A stretch of 64,000 nt of DNA, taken from Streptacidiphilus sp. P02-A3a (GTDB lineage Bacteria; Actinomycetota; Actinomycetes; Streptomycetales; Streptomycetaceae). The position numbers and the translations under genes are program-made. Shown here one piece after another: positions 35,692-43,757 of this stretch (its first letter is position 1; each line of letters opens with the position of its first letter). The notes beneath the pieces were generated by a model, which saw nothing but the letters and a program-made list of their open reading frames with translations, did no database searches and was not told the DNA's origin. The stretch is from the NCBI RefSeq assembly GCF_014084105.1, contig NZ_CP048289.1:691922-755921 (forward strand), given 5' to 3'.

Positions 35692-35751
35692 CCCCAGGGC
35701 GGTCCCCGGGGCGGTCCCCGGGGCGGTCCCCAGGGCGGTCCCCGGGGTGGT
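35692..35751. repeat. Five 12-bp tandem repeats upstream of the helicase gene
   Basis: Five consecutive 12-bp units of type CCCCGGGGCGGT, with single-base changes in copies 1, 4 and 5, from 35692 to 35751. They lie just upstream of the helicase start and could form GC-rich structures in its leader. Confidence 0.9.
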
Positions 35752-35855
35752 ACCGCCTGGCCGGGGCGGCAGCGAGCGGCACGGGAGAGCGGCGGAGACT
35801 AACCGCTGCCGGGGCTCCGGCAGCGTGGGGGACGTGGTCATGAATGGGACCGTAA

Positions 35856-36125
35856 GGCCATCGCCGCACACCTGTCAATTGAATGGCCGTGAACAATCCG
35901 CCGACCTTCCACGGTAATCCGAGGGCATGCCGCCCGGCTTTCTGTCAATTGCGCACCGGTATGCCGGGAGTTTTCCTGGCGAGTATTCGCGGGCATATTG
36001 CGGTGCTCTCTGTCAATTCAGTGCGAGTGAATCGGATTCCGTTTTCCCGGGGCTGTCGCGGGCATACCCGCGCGCCGTCGTCAACGCCGCGCACCGGCGT
36101 TGCCGGTCCGTGACCAGATGCACAG
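35856..36125. repeat. Degenerate tandem repeat of about 68 bp, four copies
   Basis: Units start with GGGCAT or GGCCAT at 35856, 35923, 35991 and 36060 (steps of 67, 68 and 69 bp). Three of them carry TGTCAATT at 35873, 35943 and 36011. The interval lies in the 600-bp gap between the divergent helicase and FtsX-type permease genes and is less GC-rich than the surroundings. No gene is seen in it. Possible roles are a multi-site operator or promoter array. Confidence 0.7.
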
Positions 36126-36203
36126 CTACGTCATATGCCCAGTTGAGTCCGCTCTCACGGAAGGCTCATGGGTCGTTCAGTCGGCGTACCTAGCGTCCCG
36201 GCC

Positions 36204-37700
36204 ATGTTCTTCACATACCTCAGGCGCGAACTGCGCCGCCGCCGGAAGGCGGCCCTGGTCGTCTCGATGGGCCTCGCTCTCGGTATCGGGCTCGTCCTCA
36301 CGGTGACCTCCGTCTCCGCTGGGATGAAGAACGCCCAGTCCCAGGTCCTCCACTCGCTCTACGGGCTGGGCACCGACGTCACCGTGACCAAGCAGGCCGC
36401 GGCCGGTCAGGGCGGCGGCGGCCAGCAGTTCGGTTTCCAGCACTCCGGGACCGGTACCCAGAGCAGCAGCTCGGACCGGCTCACGATCAGCTCCGGCAGC
36501 GCCACGCTGACCTCGGCGCAACTCGCGACCATCGGCAGGCAGAGCGGCGTGTCGGCGGCGGTCGGCTCGCTGTCGCTCAACGACGTCAAGTTCGACGGCA
36601 GTTTCAAGTTGCAGGGCGGCAGTACCGGCAGCACGGGCAGCACCGGCGGCACCGGTGGACCTGGCTCCAGCCAGGGTGAGCGTCCGAGCGGCAGCGGCAG
36701 CGGCGGCACCCCGCCGTCCGGTTCGGCCAACTTCAGCCTCAACACCTTCAGCATCGAGGGCGTCGACACCTCCAACCTGACCCTGGGACCGATCAGCAGT
36801 CTGGAGATCACCAGCGGGGTCAACTTCACCAGCGCCCAGAGCGACTCCCTGGTCGCGGTCGCGGACGCCTCCTACGCCAAGTCGAAGAGCCTGAGCGTGG
36901 GCGGCACCGTCACCATCGACGGCTCCAGCTTCAAGGTCATCGGCATCGCCACCGCCGCCAGCGGCTCCTCCACCGCCAACCTCTACATCCCGCTGACCAA
37001 GGCGCAGACCCTCTCCGGCCAGGCGGACAAGGTCACCTCCGTCTACGTCAAGGCGACCAGCTCGCAGCAGATCGCGGCGGTCAAGTCCGAGGTCCAGCAG
37101 GCGGTCTCGGGCACCACCGTGACCACCGCCGCGGACATGGCCTCCACCGTCTCCGGCTCCCTGTCCACCGCCGCCAACCTGGCCGACAACCTGGGCAAGT
37201 GGCTCTCGATCATGGTCCTGATCGCGGCCTTCCTGATCGCCTCGCTGCTGACCTCCTCGGCGGTCAACCGCCGGGTGCGCGAGTTCGGCACCCTGAAGGC
37301 CCTGGGCTGGCGCAGCAGCCGGGTCATCGGCCAGGTCATGGGTGAGGCCGTGGTCAACGGCCTGATCGGCGGCGTCCTCGGGATCGGGCTGGGGCTCGCC
37401 GGGGCGGCGGCCATCAGCGCCTTCTCGCCGAGCCTGAGCGCCTCCCTGGGCGGTTCCGCCGGGGGCGCCGCCGCGTCCGGTGGCCCGGGTGGCGGCGCCC
37501 CGGGTGGCGGCGGAGGGTTCGGCGGGCATGTCGCGCAGGCGGCCCAGGACGTCACCGTGCACCTGACCGCGCCGGTCACCCTGGCGTCCATCGGCCTGGC
37601 CGTGGCGCTCGCGGTCGCGGGCGGCCTGGTCGCCGGCGGCTTCGGCGGCTGGCGGGCCTCCCGGCTCCGCCCGGCGGACTCGCTGCGCCGCGTCGAATAG
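36204..37700 (+). CDS. FtsX/MacB-like ABC transporter permease, 498 aa
   Basis: N-terminal helix after MFFTYLRREL, a large extracytoplasmic domain (about residues 40-330) with Ser/Gly/Thr-rich low-complexity inserts, then three C-terminal helices of the FtsX domain (IMVLIAAFLIASLLTSSAV, IGGVLGIGLGLAGAAAI and a final one). A Gly/Ala-rich stretch follows the penultimate helix. Forms a MacB-type unit with the ATPase 32 bp downstream. Likely moves or releases envelope-associated substrates, or acts in stress sensing. Start 36204 is chosen because the helix follows it directly; no strong ribosome-binding site is visible. Confidence 0.9.
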   Translation: MFFTYLRRELRRRRKAALVVSMGLALGIGLVLTVTSVSAGMKNAQSQVLHSLYGLGTDVTVTKQAAAGQGGGGQQFGFQHSGTGTQSSSSDRLTISSGSATLTSAQLATIGRQSGVSAAVGSLSLNDVKFDGSFKLQGGSTGSTGSTGGTGGPGSSQGERPSGSGSGGTPPSGSANFSLNTFSIEGVDTSNLTLGPISSLEITSGVNFTSAQSDSLVAVADASYAKSKSLSVGGTVTIDGSSFKVIGIATAASGSSTANLYIPLTKAQTLSGQADKVTSVYVKATSSQQIAAVKSEVQQAVSGTTVTTAADMASTVSGSLSTAANLADNLGKWLSIMVLIAAFLIASLLTSSAVNRRVREFGTLKALGWRSSRVIGQVMGEAVVNGLIGGVLGIGLGLAGAAAISAFSPSLSASLGGSAGGAAASGGPGGGAPGGGGGFGGHVAQAAQDVTVHLTAPVTLASIGLAVALAVAGGLVAGGFGGWRASRLRPADSLRRVE

Positions 37701-37732
37701 CCCCGAACCATTCTGACGAGGAGTCAATCATC

Positions 37733-38419
37733 ATGTATCGCTTGAGTGGTGTGCAGAAGCACTACACCAGGGGCAAGCAGACCGTGCGCGCCCTCGACGG
37801 CGTCGACCTGGACATCCCCGAGGGCAGCCGCCTGGTCATCCAGGGTCCCACCGGCGGCGGCAAGTCGACCCTGCTGCAGATGCTGGGCGGCCTCGACCGC
37901 CCGACGGCCGGTACCGTCGAGCTGGCCGGCCACGACCTGGGCCGGATCAGCGAGTCCGAGCTGACCCAGGTCAGGGCGGAGCTGATCGGCTTCGTCTTCC
38001 AGAGCTTCAACCTGATCCCCACCCTGAACGCGCAGGAGAACGTGGAGACGGCGCTGGTCCCGCTGGGCACCGGCAAGGCCGAGCGGGCCCGGCGCGCCTC
38101 GGCGGCGCTGGAGTCCGTCGGCCTCGGCGACCGGCTCGGACACGTCCCGGCGGAGCTGTCCGGCGGCCAGCAGCAGCGGGTGGCGATCGCCCGGGCCCTG
38201 GTCAAGCAGCCGAAGGTGCTGCTGGCCGACGAGCCCACCGGCAACCTGGACGAGGAGACCCGGGACGACATCATGGTGCTGCTCGACGCCCTCCAGCGGG
38301 AGCACGGCCTGACCTTCGTCATGGTCACCCACGACACCGCCCTCGCTGCCCGGGCCCCCCGCCTCGCCACCATCCGCAACGGCCGGGTCACCGTGAGCGA
38401 GACCCAGCGCGCCTCCTAG
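37733..38419 (+). CDS. MacB/LolD-like ABC transporter ATPase, 228 aa
   Basis: Walker A GPTGGGKSTLL (Thr-Gly-Gly where the common form has Ser-Gly-Ser), signature LSGGQQQRVAIARAL, Walker B VLLADEPTGNLDEET and switch His in VTHDTALA. The ATG follows GAGGAG. Works with the permease encoded upstream, and a hairpin terminator closes the unit. Confidence 0.95.
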   Translation: MYRLSGVQKHYTRGKQTVRALDGVDLDIPEGSRLVIQGPTGGGKSTLLQMLGGLDRPTAGTVELAGHDLGRISESELTQVRAELIGFVFQSFNLIPTLNAQENVETALVPLGTGKAERARRASAALESVGLGDRLGHVPAELSGGQQQRVAIARALVKQPKVLLADEPTGNLDEETRDDIMVLLDALQREHGLTFVMVTHDTALAARAPRLATIRNGRVTVSETQRAS

Positions 38420-38432
38420 CCCCGCCTCGCCG

Positions 38433-38473
38433 ACGTCCCCGGCCCCTGGAACCCGTCCGGGGGCCGGGGACGT
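38433..38473 (+). terminator. 14-bp stem hairpin terminator
   Basis: Arms 38433-38446 and 38460-38473 are exact reverse complements with a 13-nt loop, 13 bp after the ABC ATPase stop. Confidence 0.85.
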
Positions 38474-38588
38474 TCTGGCGGGGGCGGGGGCCGGAGATTC
38501 GGCCCGTCCGTCGTGTCGATCCGCGGCCGCGCCGTTCGACCTGGGATAGAGAGGGTCGAGCGGCGACCCTGGAGCAAGGAGACCGACG

Positions 38589-39008
38589 ATGGCGAAGTAC
38601 CTGCTGATCATGCGGGGCACGGACGAGTCCATGGCGAAGATGATGGAGACCCCCTTCGAGGAGATGCTGGAGACCGTGGGCCGCTTCAACGAGGAGCTGA
38701 TCCGGGCGGGGGTGCTGGTCGCCGCCGAGGGGCTGGACGATCCGGGACAGGGCGTGGTGGTCGACTTCAGCGGGGAGACGCCGGTGGTCACCGACGGCCC
38801 CTACGGCGAGACGAAGGAGCTGTTCGGCGGCTTCTACCTGATCGACGTCGCGTCGAAGGAGGAGGCGGTCGAGTGGGCCCGGCGGCTCCCGGCCATCGCC
38901 GGGTCGAAGTGCGAGGTCCGGCGGGTGCCGGGGATCGACGAGTTCCCGCAGGACAACGAGTGGATCATCAAGGAGCGGGCGTGGCGCGAGCGGACCGGCC
39001 AGCTCTGA
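38589..39008 (+). CDS. YCII-related DGPF-domain protein, 139 aa
   Basis: Small ferredoxin-like alpha/beta protein starting MAKYLLIMRG, with the family's DGPYGETKELFGGFYLIDV motif. Its stop overlaps the ATG of an ECF sigma gene. DGPF proteins are the usual genomic partners of ECF42-group sigma factors, so it may sense a signal for, or be a target of, that sigma. Enzymatic activity unknown. Confidence 0.92.
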   Translation: MAKYLLIMRGTDESMAKMMETPFEEMLETVGRFNEELIRAGVLVAAEGLDDPGQGVVVDFSGETPVVTDGPYGETKELFGGFYLIDVASKEEAVEWARRLPAIAGSKCEVRRVPGIDEFPQDNEWIIKERAWRERTGQL

Positions 39009-40312
39009 TGCCCGAGGCTGTCGGCGGCCCGCCGAACGCCGACGCGGCGCGGCGGGCCGTCGAGGCCGTCTGGCGGATCGAGTCCGCCCGGATCGTCGGG
39101 GCGCTGGCCCGCTACACCGGCGACTTCGGGCTGGCCGAGGACGTCGCGCAGGAGGCGCTGGCGGAGGCGCTGGTCACCTGGGCCCGCGACGGTGCGCCGA
39201 GCAGTCCGGTGGGCTGGCTGCTGGCGACCGCGCGGCGGCGGGCGATCGACGCCTTCCGCCGCCGGTCGGCGCGGGACGAGCGGTACGCCGTGCTGGCCGG
39301 TCAGTTGGCGGAGGGCGAGTTCAGCGCGGGCGCGGCGGGGGCGTCCGCCCCGGCGGAGGACCTGCCGTGGGATCCCGACCGGGTCGACGACGACGTGCTC
39401 GCGCTGATGTTCACCGCCTGCCATCCGGTGCTCTCGCCCGAGGCCCGGGTGGCGCTCACGCTGCGGGTGGTGGGCGGCCTGTCCAGCGAGGAGATCGCCC
39501 GGGCGTTCCTGGTGCCCACGCCGACCGTGCAGGCCCGGATCACCCGCGCGAAGAAGACGATCGCCGCCGCGCGGGTGCCGTTCGAGCTGCCACCGGCCGA
39601 GGAGCGGCGGGAGCGGCTCGGCGGGGTACTGAGCGTCCTGTACGTGGTCTTCACCGAGGGCTCGACGGCGACCGAAGGGGACGGCCTGCTGCGCCCCGAC
39701 CTCGCCTACGAGGCCGTCCGGTTGGCCCGGATGCTGGCCGCCCTGCTGCCCGCCGAGCCGGAGGTGTACGGGCTGCTCGCGCTGTTCGAGCTCACCGCCG
39801 CGCGCTTTCCGGCGCGCACCGGGCCGGACGGGGAGGCGGTGCTGTTGGAGGACCAGGACCGGCGCCGGTGGGACCGGGCGGCGATCCGCCGGGGTCTGGC
39901 CGTGCTCGGCCGGGCCGCCGCCGTCGGGCGGGGCCTCGGACCGTACGGGCTTCAGGCCGCGATCGCCGCCTGCCACGCGACCGCGCCCTCGGTGGCGGAG
40001 ACCGACTGGGAGCGGGTGGTGCTGCTCTACGAGGCGCTCGGCCGGGTCGCCCCCTCGCCGGTGGTGGAGCTCAACCGGGCGGTGGCGGTGGCGATGGCGA
40101 GCGGGCCGGGGCAGGCGCTGGAACTGGTCGACGACCTGGCCGTCTCCGGTCGGCTGGCCGGGTCGTACCTGCTCCCGAGCGTGCGCGGCGAACTGCTGGC
40201 CCGGCTCGGCCGGACCGCCGAGGCCCGGGCCGAGCTGGAGCTGGCCGCCCGGCTGTGCCGCAACGCCCGGGAGCGGGCGGTACTGCTGCGGAAGGCGGCG
40301 GCGTTGGCGTGA
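39008..40312 (+). CDS. ECF42-type sigma factor with long C-terminal extension, 434 aa
   Basis: Sigma2 region near residues 25-90 (YTGDFGLAEDVAQEALAEAL), sigma4 near 140-190 (SSEEIARAFLVPTPTVQARITRAKK), then a roughly 230-residue helical TPR-like extension with conserved DLAYEAVRLARML, LLEDQDRRRWD and VELNRAVAVAMA. This layout and the upstream DGPF gene identify ECF42. No anti-sigma factor gene is present, and the extension is thought to regulate activity. TGATG overlap with the partner gene couples translation. Confidence 0.95.
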   Translation: MPEAVGGPPNADAARRAVEAVWRIESARIVGALARYTGDFGLAEDVAQEALAEALVTWARDGAPSSPVGWLLATARRRAIDAFRRRSARDERYAVLAGQLAEGEFSAGAAGASAPAEDLPWDPDRVDDDVLALMFTACHPVLSPEARVALTLRVVGGLSSEEIARAFLVPTPTVQARITRAKKTIAAARVPFELPPAEERRERLGGVLSVLYVVFTEGSTATEGDGLLRPDLAYEAVRLARMLAALLPAEPEVYGLLALFELTAARFPARTGPDGEAVLLEDQDRRRWDRAAIRRGLAVLGRAAAVGRGLGPYGLQAAIAACHATAPSVAETDWERVVLLYEALGRVAPSPVVELNRAVAVAMASGPGQALELVDDLAVSGRLAGSYLLPSVRGELLARLGRTAEARAELELAARLCRNARERAVLLRKAAALA

Positions 40313-40371
40313 GGCCCGCGACCGGTCCCGGTGGCGGGACGGCACTGCGGACCTCACCCATGGAGACCGCG

Positions 40372-40584
40372 TCACCGCGCCCGCTGGTGGCCAGCGGCCG
40401 ATTCGCGCCGCTTGACGCCGGCTTCCTTCAGCATCTTCATGAGCTCGTCGTAGTCGCATCCCCCGCGCGCCATCAGCTCCGTGATGCTCGCGCGTGCCTC
40501 GTACTCGCTGGCCAACATGGCAGCGAGGGCGACGCGTTTCGGCCCGGACTTCGGGAGCGGCTTGCCACCGTCCCTGATCGGCAT
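40372..40584 (-). CDS. Small helix-turn-helix protein, 70 aa
   Basis: Starts MPIRDGGKPL and contains a single HTH-like segment (YEARASITELMARGG then CDYDELMKMLKEAGV), resembling small Streptomyces DNA-binding proteins with YEAGASIR-type helices. An open frame extends upstream but overlaps the next small gene and lacks a likely start; GGAG sits about 11 nt before ATG 40584. Likely a DNA-binding accessory regulator. It is convergent with the ECF sigma gene. Confidence 0.65.
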   Translation of the reverse strand: MPIRDGGKPLPKSGPKRVALAAMLASEYEARASITELMARGGCDYDELMKMLKEAGVKRRESAAGHQRAR

Positions 40585-40633
40585 CACGCGCTGCTCCGCA
40601 GGTGCCCGACGTCCCGCGTCGTCGCCGACCACG

Positions 40634-40792
40634 TCACGACGCCACCCGCTCGTTCCGGGCCAGGCACCGGGGGCACTCGCAGGGGGGCATGCCGAAGGAG
40701 ACCGGCAGCGGGTCCTGCCGCGTCGGCTCGTACTCGACCCGCCCCGAGACGGCGGTTCGCTCGCCATCGGCGGACACCCGGTAGACCCTCAT
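40634..40792 (-). CDS. Small CxCxxC protein, 52 aa
   Basis: Reads MRVYRVSADGER...VEYEPT...PPCECPRCLARNERVAS. The CECPRC motif suggests a metal-binding knuckle. Small proteins of this kind recur in Streptomyces next to HTH regulators such as the one 49 bp downstream. Coding status rests on that resemblance and codon pattern; the ribosome-binding site is poor. Function unknown. Confidence 0.6.
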   Translation of the reverse strand: MRVYRVSADGERTAVSGRVEYEPTRQDPLPVSFGMPPCECPRCLARNERVAS

Positions 40793-41016
40793 GTAGATCA
40801 CCGCGCGCACCCCCAGGGGGCGCCCGTGCCCGGAGCGGTGTACCAGTTGGCCTGATTCGCCTCTACTACCTGTTCGTCCATCGCTACCTCGGTCGCTTCC
40901 GACTACTCATTGAGGTGCGGACTTCACTGTCCGCATTCACATGGTCGCGCCGTGGACGTAGGATCCGGAAGGTAGTGACACTGGACAAAATCGCCATGTG
41001 AAATGGGTGAAGCACC

Positions 41017-41850
41017 TTGAGGGAAACGGATATTGACCCTTCGTCCTCCCCGCTTGCCGCGTACGGAGCGCAACTGCGGAGGTTACGCAAGGCCAAGGCG
41101 TTGACACAGCCGGAGCTCGGGAGGCTGATCGGCTTCAGCGCCACGTACGTGTCGTACCTCGAAAGAGGGGAGCGCCCCGCAACACTTCACATCTCGGTCA
41201 GCGCCGACAGCGCCCTGGAGAGCGGCGGCACACTCGAACTGATGTGGTGGGGGCTGCGCCACACGGCGCTTCTCGAAGGCTTCCCGGAGTTCGCTGCCCA
41301 GGAGGCGAAGGCGGTGAAGATCCGGACCTTTGAGATGGGGGTCATCCCTGGTTTGCTTCAAACTCCGGACTACGCAACGGCCTTGGCCGCCGCAGCGGTA
41401 CGGCGCGGAGCCATCACCCAACAACAGGCCGACGAGCGGGTCGCCTTCCTGACTACTCGACAGGCACTCCTGGAACGCTCGCCCGCCCCTCTCTTCCATG
41501 CTGTCCTGGACGAGAGTTGCCTACGTCGCCCGGTCGGGGGCAGGGAGGCGATGACGCGGCAGCTTCAACACTTGGAGCGGATGGCCACACGACCGAAGGT
41601 GATCGTTCAGTTGGCCCCGTTCCACCTTGGCGAGCGCGCCCCGTTCACGCTCCCCGTATGGCTACTGACGATGCCGGATCGAACTGTCCTCGGCTACTCG
41701 GAATCGCAGCAACGTGGCTACCTTGAGCGGGAAAGCGACACGGTCGCGGCCTGGGAGAGAGACTACGATTGGCTTCAGGTTGAAGCGCTGTCCCAGGCTG
41801 ATTCCCTCGCCATGATCAAAGATGCACGGAAGGACTTGTGCTCCTCATGA
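41017..41850 (+). CDS. Scr1-family XRE regulator with DUF5753 domain, 277 aa
   Basis: N-terminal XRE HTH (LRRLRKAKALTQPELGRLIGFSATYVSYLERG) followed by the DUF5753 domain (ELMWWGLRH..EFAAQEAKAVKIRTFEMGVIPGLLQTPDYA). These proteins are paired with DUF397 proteins across Streptomyces, often several copies per genome. TTG start at 41017 is inferred from the lack of other starts and the GGTGAAG upstream. GC content is lower than that of the neighbours. Next gene starts with an ATGA overlap. Confidence 0.92.
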   Translation: MRETDIDPSSSPLAAYGAQLRRLRKAKALTQPELGRLIGFSATYVSYLERGERPATLHISVSADSALESGGTLELMWWGLRHTALLEGFPEFAAQEAKAVKIRTFEMGVIPGLLQTPDYATALAAAAVRRGAITQQQADERVAFLTTRQALLERSPAPLFHAVLDESCLRRPVGGREAMTRQLQHLERMATRPKVIVQLAPFHLGERAPFTLPVWLLTMPDRTVLGYSESQQRGYLERESDTVAAWERDYDWLQVEALSQADSLAMIKDARKDLCSS

Positions 41851-42062
41851 CCGACCAACTCGACCTGTCCGGCGCTCCCTGGTTCAAGTCCAGCTACAGC
41901 AACAACGGTGGTGCGTGCATCGAAGCTGCCCCTGGCTTCCTCCCGGGTGCCGTTCCCGTGCGTGACAGCAAGGACCCCGAGGGCCCCGCCCTGGTCTTCG
42001 GGGCGGACGCCTTCATCGCCTTCGTCCAGGCGGTCAAGTCGGGCGAGTTCCCCGCCTGCTGA
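41847..42062 (+). CDS. DUF397 protein, 71 aa
   Basis: Typical DUF397: WFKSSYSNNGGACIEAA, VPVRDSKDPEGPALVF, then FIAFVQAVKSGEF. ATG 41847 overlaps the regulator's stop; a GTG at 41838 would add three residues. GGAAGGA lies upstream. Works with the Scr1-type regulator, a pairing described as toxin-antitoxin-like in some species. Confidence 0.93.
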   Translation: MTDQLDLSGAPWFKSSYSNNGGACIEAAPGFLPGAVPVRDSKDPEGPALVFGADAFIAFVQAVKSGEFPAC

Positions 42063-42072
42063 GCCAGACCGG

Positions 42073-42891
42073 TCACCCCCCTGAGCCCACCCGCGCGACG
42101 GCGCGCGTCCTGCGGCGCCAGGCCCAGGCGCGGCCGAGGCCGTAGCACAGCGCGCCGCCGACGCCGACGAAGAACCCGAGCGGCCACTGGGTCTCGTAGG
42201 AGGCGGCGACCGCCGTCCACACGGTGGCCAGGGCGACCGCGACGGACAGGCCCATGGCCGCCAGCGGCCGGTCGGTGAGGGAACGGGCGGTCCCGGCCGG
42301 GGCGATCATCAGGCTGAACATCAGGAAGGCGCCGACGACCGGCACGGTCATGCTGGTCGCGGCGGCGACCACGACCAGGAAGCACATCTCCATCCGGTGC
42401 GCGCGCACCCCGCGCGCCTCGGCCACCTCCGGCAGCACCGAGGTGAACAGCAGCGGCCGGTACAGCAGGGCGACGGCGGCCAGGCAGAGCACGCCGAGGA
42501 CGGCCATCGGCCCGAGCTCGTCCGCGCTGACGCCGAAGACCTCGCCGAACAGCAGCGAGTAGATCTCGGGGGCGTACTCCACGCTCATGCTGAGGAACAG
42601 CGCGCCGAGCCCCAGCATCACCACCAGGGCCAGGGCGGTGGCCACGTCGTGGCGCCCGCGCCTGCCGAGCCAGCCGATGCCCAGCGCCCCGACCAGCGAG
42701 AACACGCCCAGGCCGAGGATGGTGTCGGCGCCGATCAGGGCGGCTCCGGCGGCCCCGGCGAAGGCGCCCTGCGGGATCGCGTGGGCGACGAAGGCCGATC
42801 CGCGCAGTACCGCGAAGAAGCCCACCACCCCGGCGACCACGGCGACCATGGAGGCGGCCAGCCAGGTGTCGACCATGAAGCTGGAGAACAT
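42073..42891 (-). CDS. Metal ABC transporter permease (ABC-3/ZnuB family), 272 aa
   Basis: ABC-3 family membrane protein with eight or so hydrophobic helices, including LRGSAFVAHAIPQGAFAGAA and VGAFLMFSLMIAPAGTAR. It is the second of two related permeases, overlapping the first by 1 bp, so the transporter probably uses a permease heterodimer. Metal is most likely zinc given the candidate Zur box upstream of the operon. Confidence 0.92.
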   Translation of the reverse strand: MFSSFMVDTWLAASMVAVVAGVVGFFAVLRGSAFVAHAIPQGAFAGAAGAALIGADTILGLGVFSLVGALGIGWLGRRGRHDVATALALVVMLGLGALFLSMSVEYAPEIYSLLFGEVFGVSADELGPMAVLGVLCLAAVALLYRPLLFTSVLPEVAEARGVRAHRMEMCFLVVVAAATSMTVPVVGAFLMFSLMIAPAGTARSLTDRPLAAMGLSVAVALATVWTAVAASYETQWPLGFFVGVGGALCYGLGRAWAWRRRTRAVARVGSGG

Positions 42892-43757
42892 CACGCCTCC
42901 GGGCGAGGATCGGGCAGGTGGGTGAGCAGGTAGCCGGCGAAGATCAGGACCACCACGAAGAAGCTGACCGGCCAGCCGCGTCGGACCGGCGCCCAGTAGT
43001 AGCTGTCGTAGGCCAGCAGGATCCCCAGCCAGGTCGCGGCCACCGCGATCGCGGCGGACAGGACCATGGCCCAGCCGGGACGCCGGGTCAGCCGCAGCGC
43101 GGTGGCGGCCGGGCCGATCAGCAGCGCGGTGCTGAGCACCGCGCCGATGGTCATCGCCGACAGCGAGACGGTGACCGCCAGCGCCGCCAGGTAGCAGCCG
43201 CCGACCAGCCGCACCGGCACCCCGCGCGCCGCCGCCAGGTCCGGATGGAGCGAGCTGAGCAGCAGCATCCGGTACAGCAGGACGACGACCGCCAGCACGA
43301 ACGTGCTGAAACCGAGCACGAGTTGCACCGTCGGGCCGCTGATCACGAACATCGAGCCGAACAGCACCGTCATCGAGGCACCGGTGGTGTTGGACCAGGT
43401 GGTGTCCCAGTACAGGAACAGCGCCGCCAGTCCGAGCCCGGCCCCCAGCACGATGCCGGTGGCCAGATCCCGGCCGCGCGGGCGGCGGATCCCGACCGAC
43501 TCCATGATCCCGGCGGCGACCACGGCGCTGCCGACGAAGCCCCACAGCGGGTTCAGCCCGATCAGGAACGCCCCGGAGCCGCCGGCGGCGCCGACGTCCG
43601 CCAGCGCGTGCCCGGCGAACGACTGCCCCCGGATCACCGTGAGTACCCCCACCAGCGCGGACACCGCCGCGACCGCGCCGCCCACCAGGACCGCCGTCCG
43701 CACCGCGTCGCTGCCGAACAGCCCGGGCTCGAACACCCAGTGCGGCACACCGCTCAC
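42891..43757 (-). CDS. znuB: Metal ABC transporter permease (ABC-3/ZnuB family), 288 aa
   Basis: First ABC-3 permease of the operon. Shows IRGQSFAGHALADVGAAGG, the conserved GHAL..D motif region, and IGAVLSTALLIGPAATALRL. Overlaps the ATPase gene upstream by 4 bp and the second permease gene by 1 bp. Two-permease systems also occur for manganese, so the metal is inferred from regulation and not from these sequences. Confidence 0.92.
   Translation of the reverse strand: MSGVPHWVFEPGLFGSDAVRTAVLVGGAVAAVSALVGVLTVIRGQSFAGHALADVGAAGGSGAFLIGLNPLWGFVGSAVVAAGIMESVGIRRPRGRDLATGIVLGAGLGLAALFLYWDTTWSNTTGASMTVLFGSMFVISGPTVQLVLGFSTFVLAVVVLLYRMLLLSSLHPDLAAARGVPVRLVGGCYLAALAVTVSLSAMTIGAVLSTALLIGPAATALRLTRRPGWAMVLSAAIAVAATWLGILLAYDSYYWAPVRRGWPVSFFVVVLIFAGYLLTHLPDPRPEA

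Noticed and set aside
35588..35896. Longer helicase reading frame starting at 35896
   Set aside because: The added 103 codons cover 12-bp tandem repeats and have no homology. MEIELDP at 35587 fits better.
35856..36125. CRISPR array
   Set aside because: The repeat units are degenerate and continuous without unique spacers, and there are no cas genes in the window.
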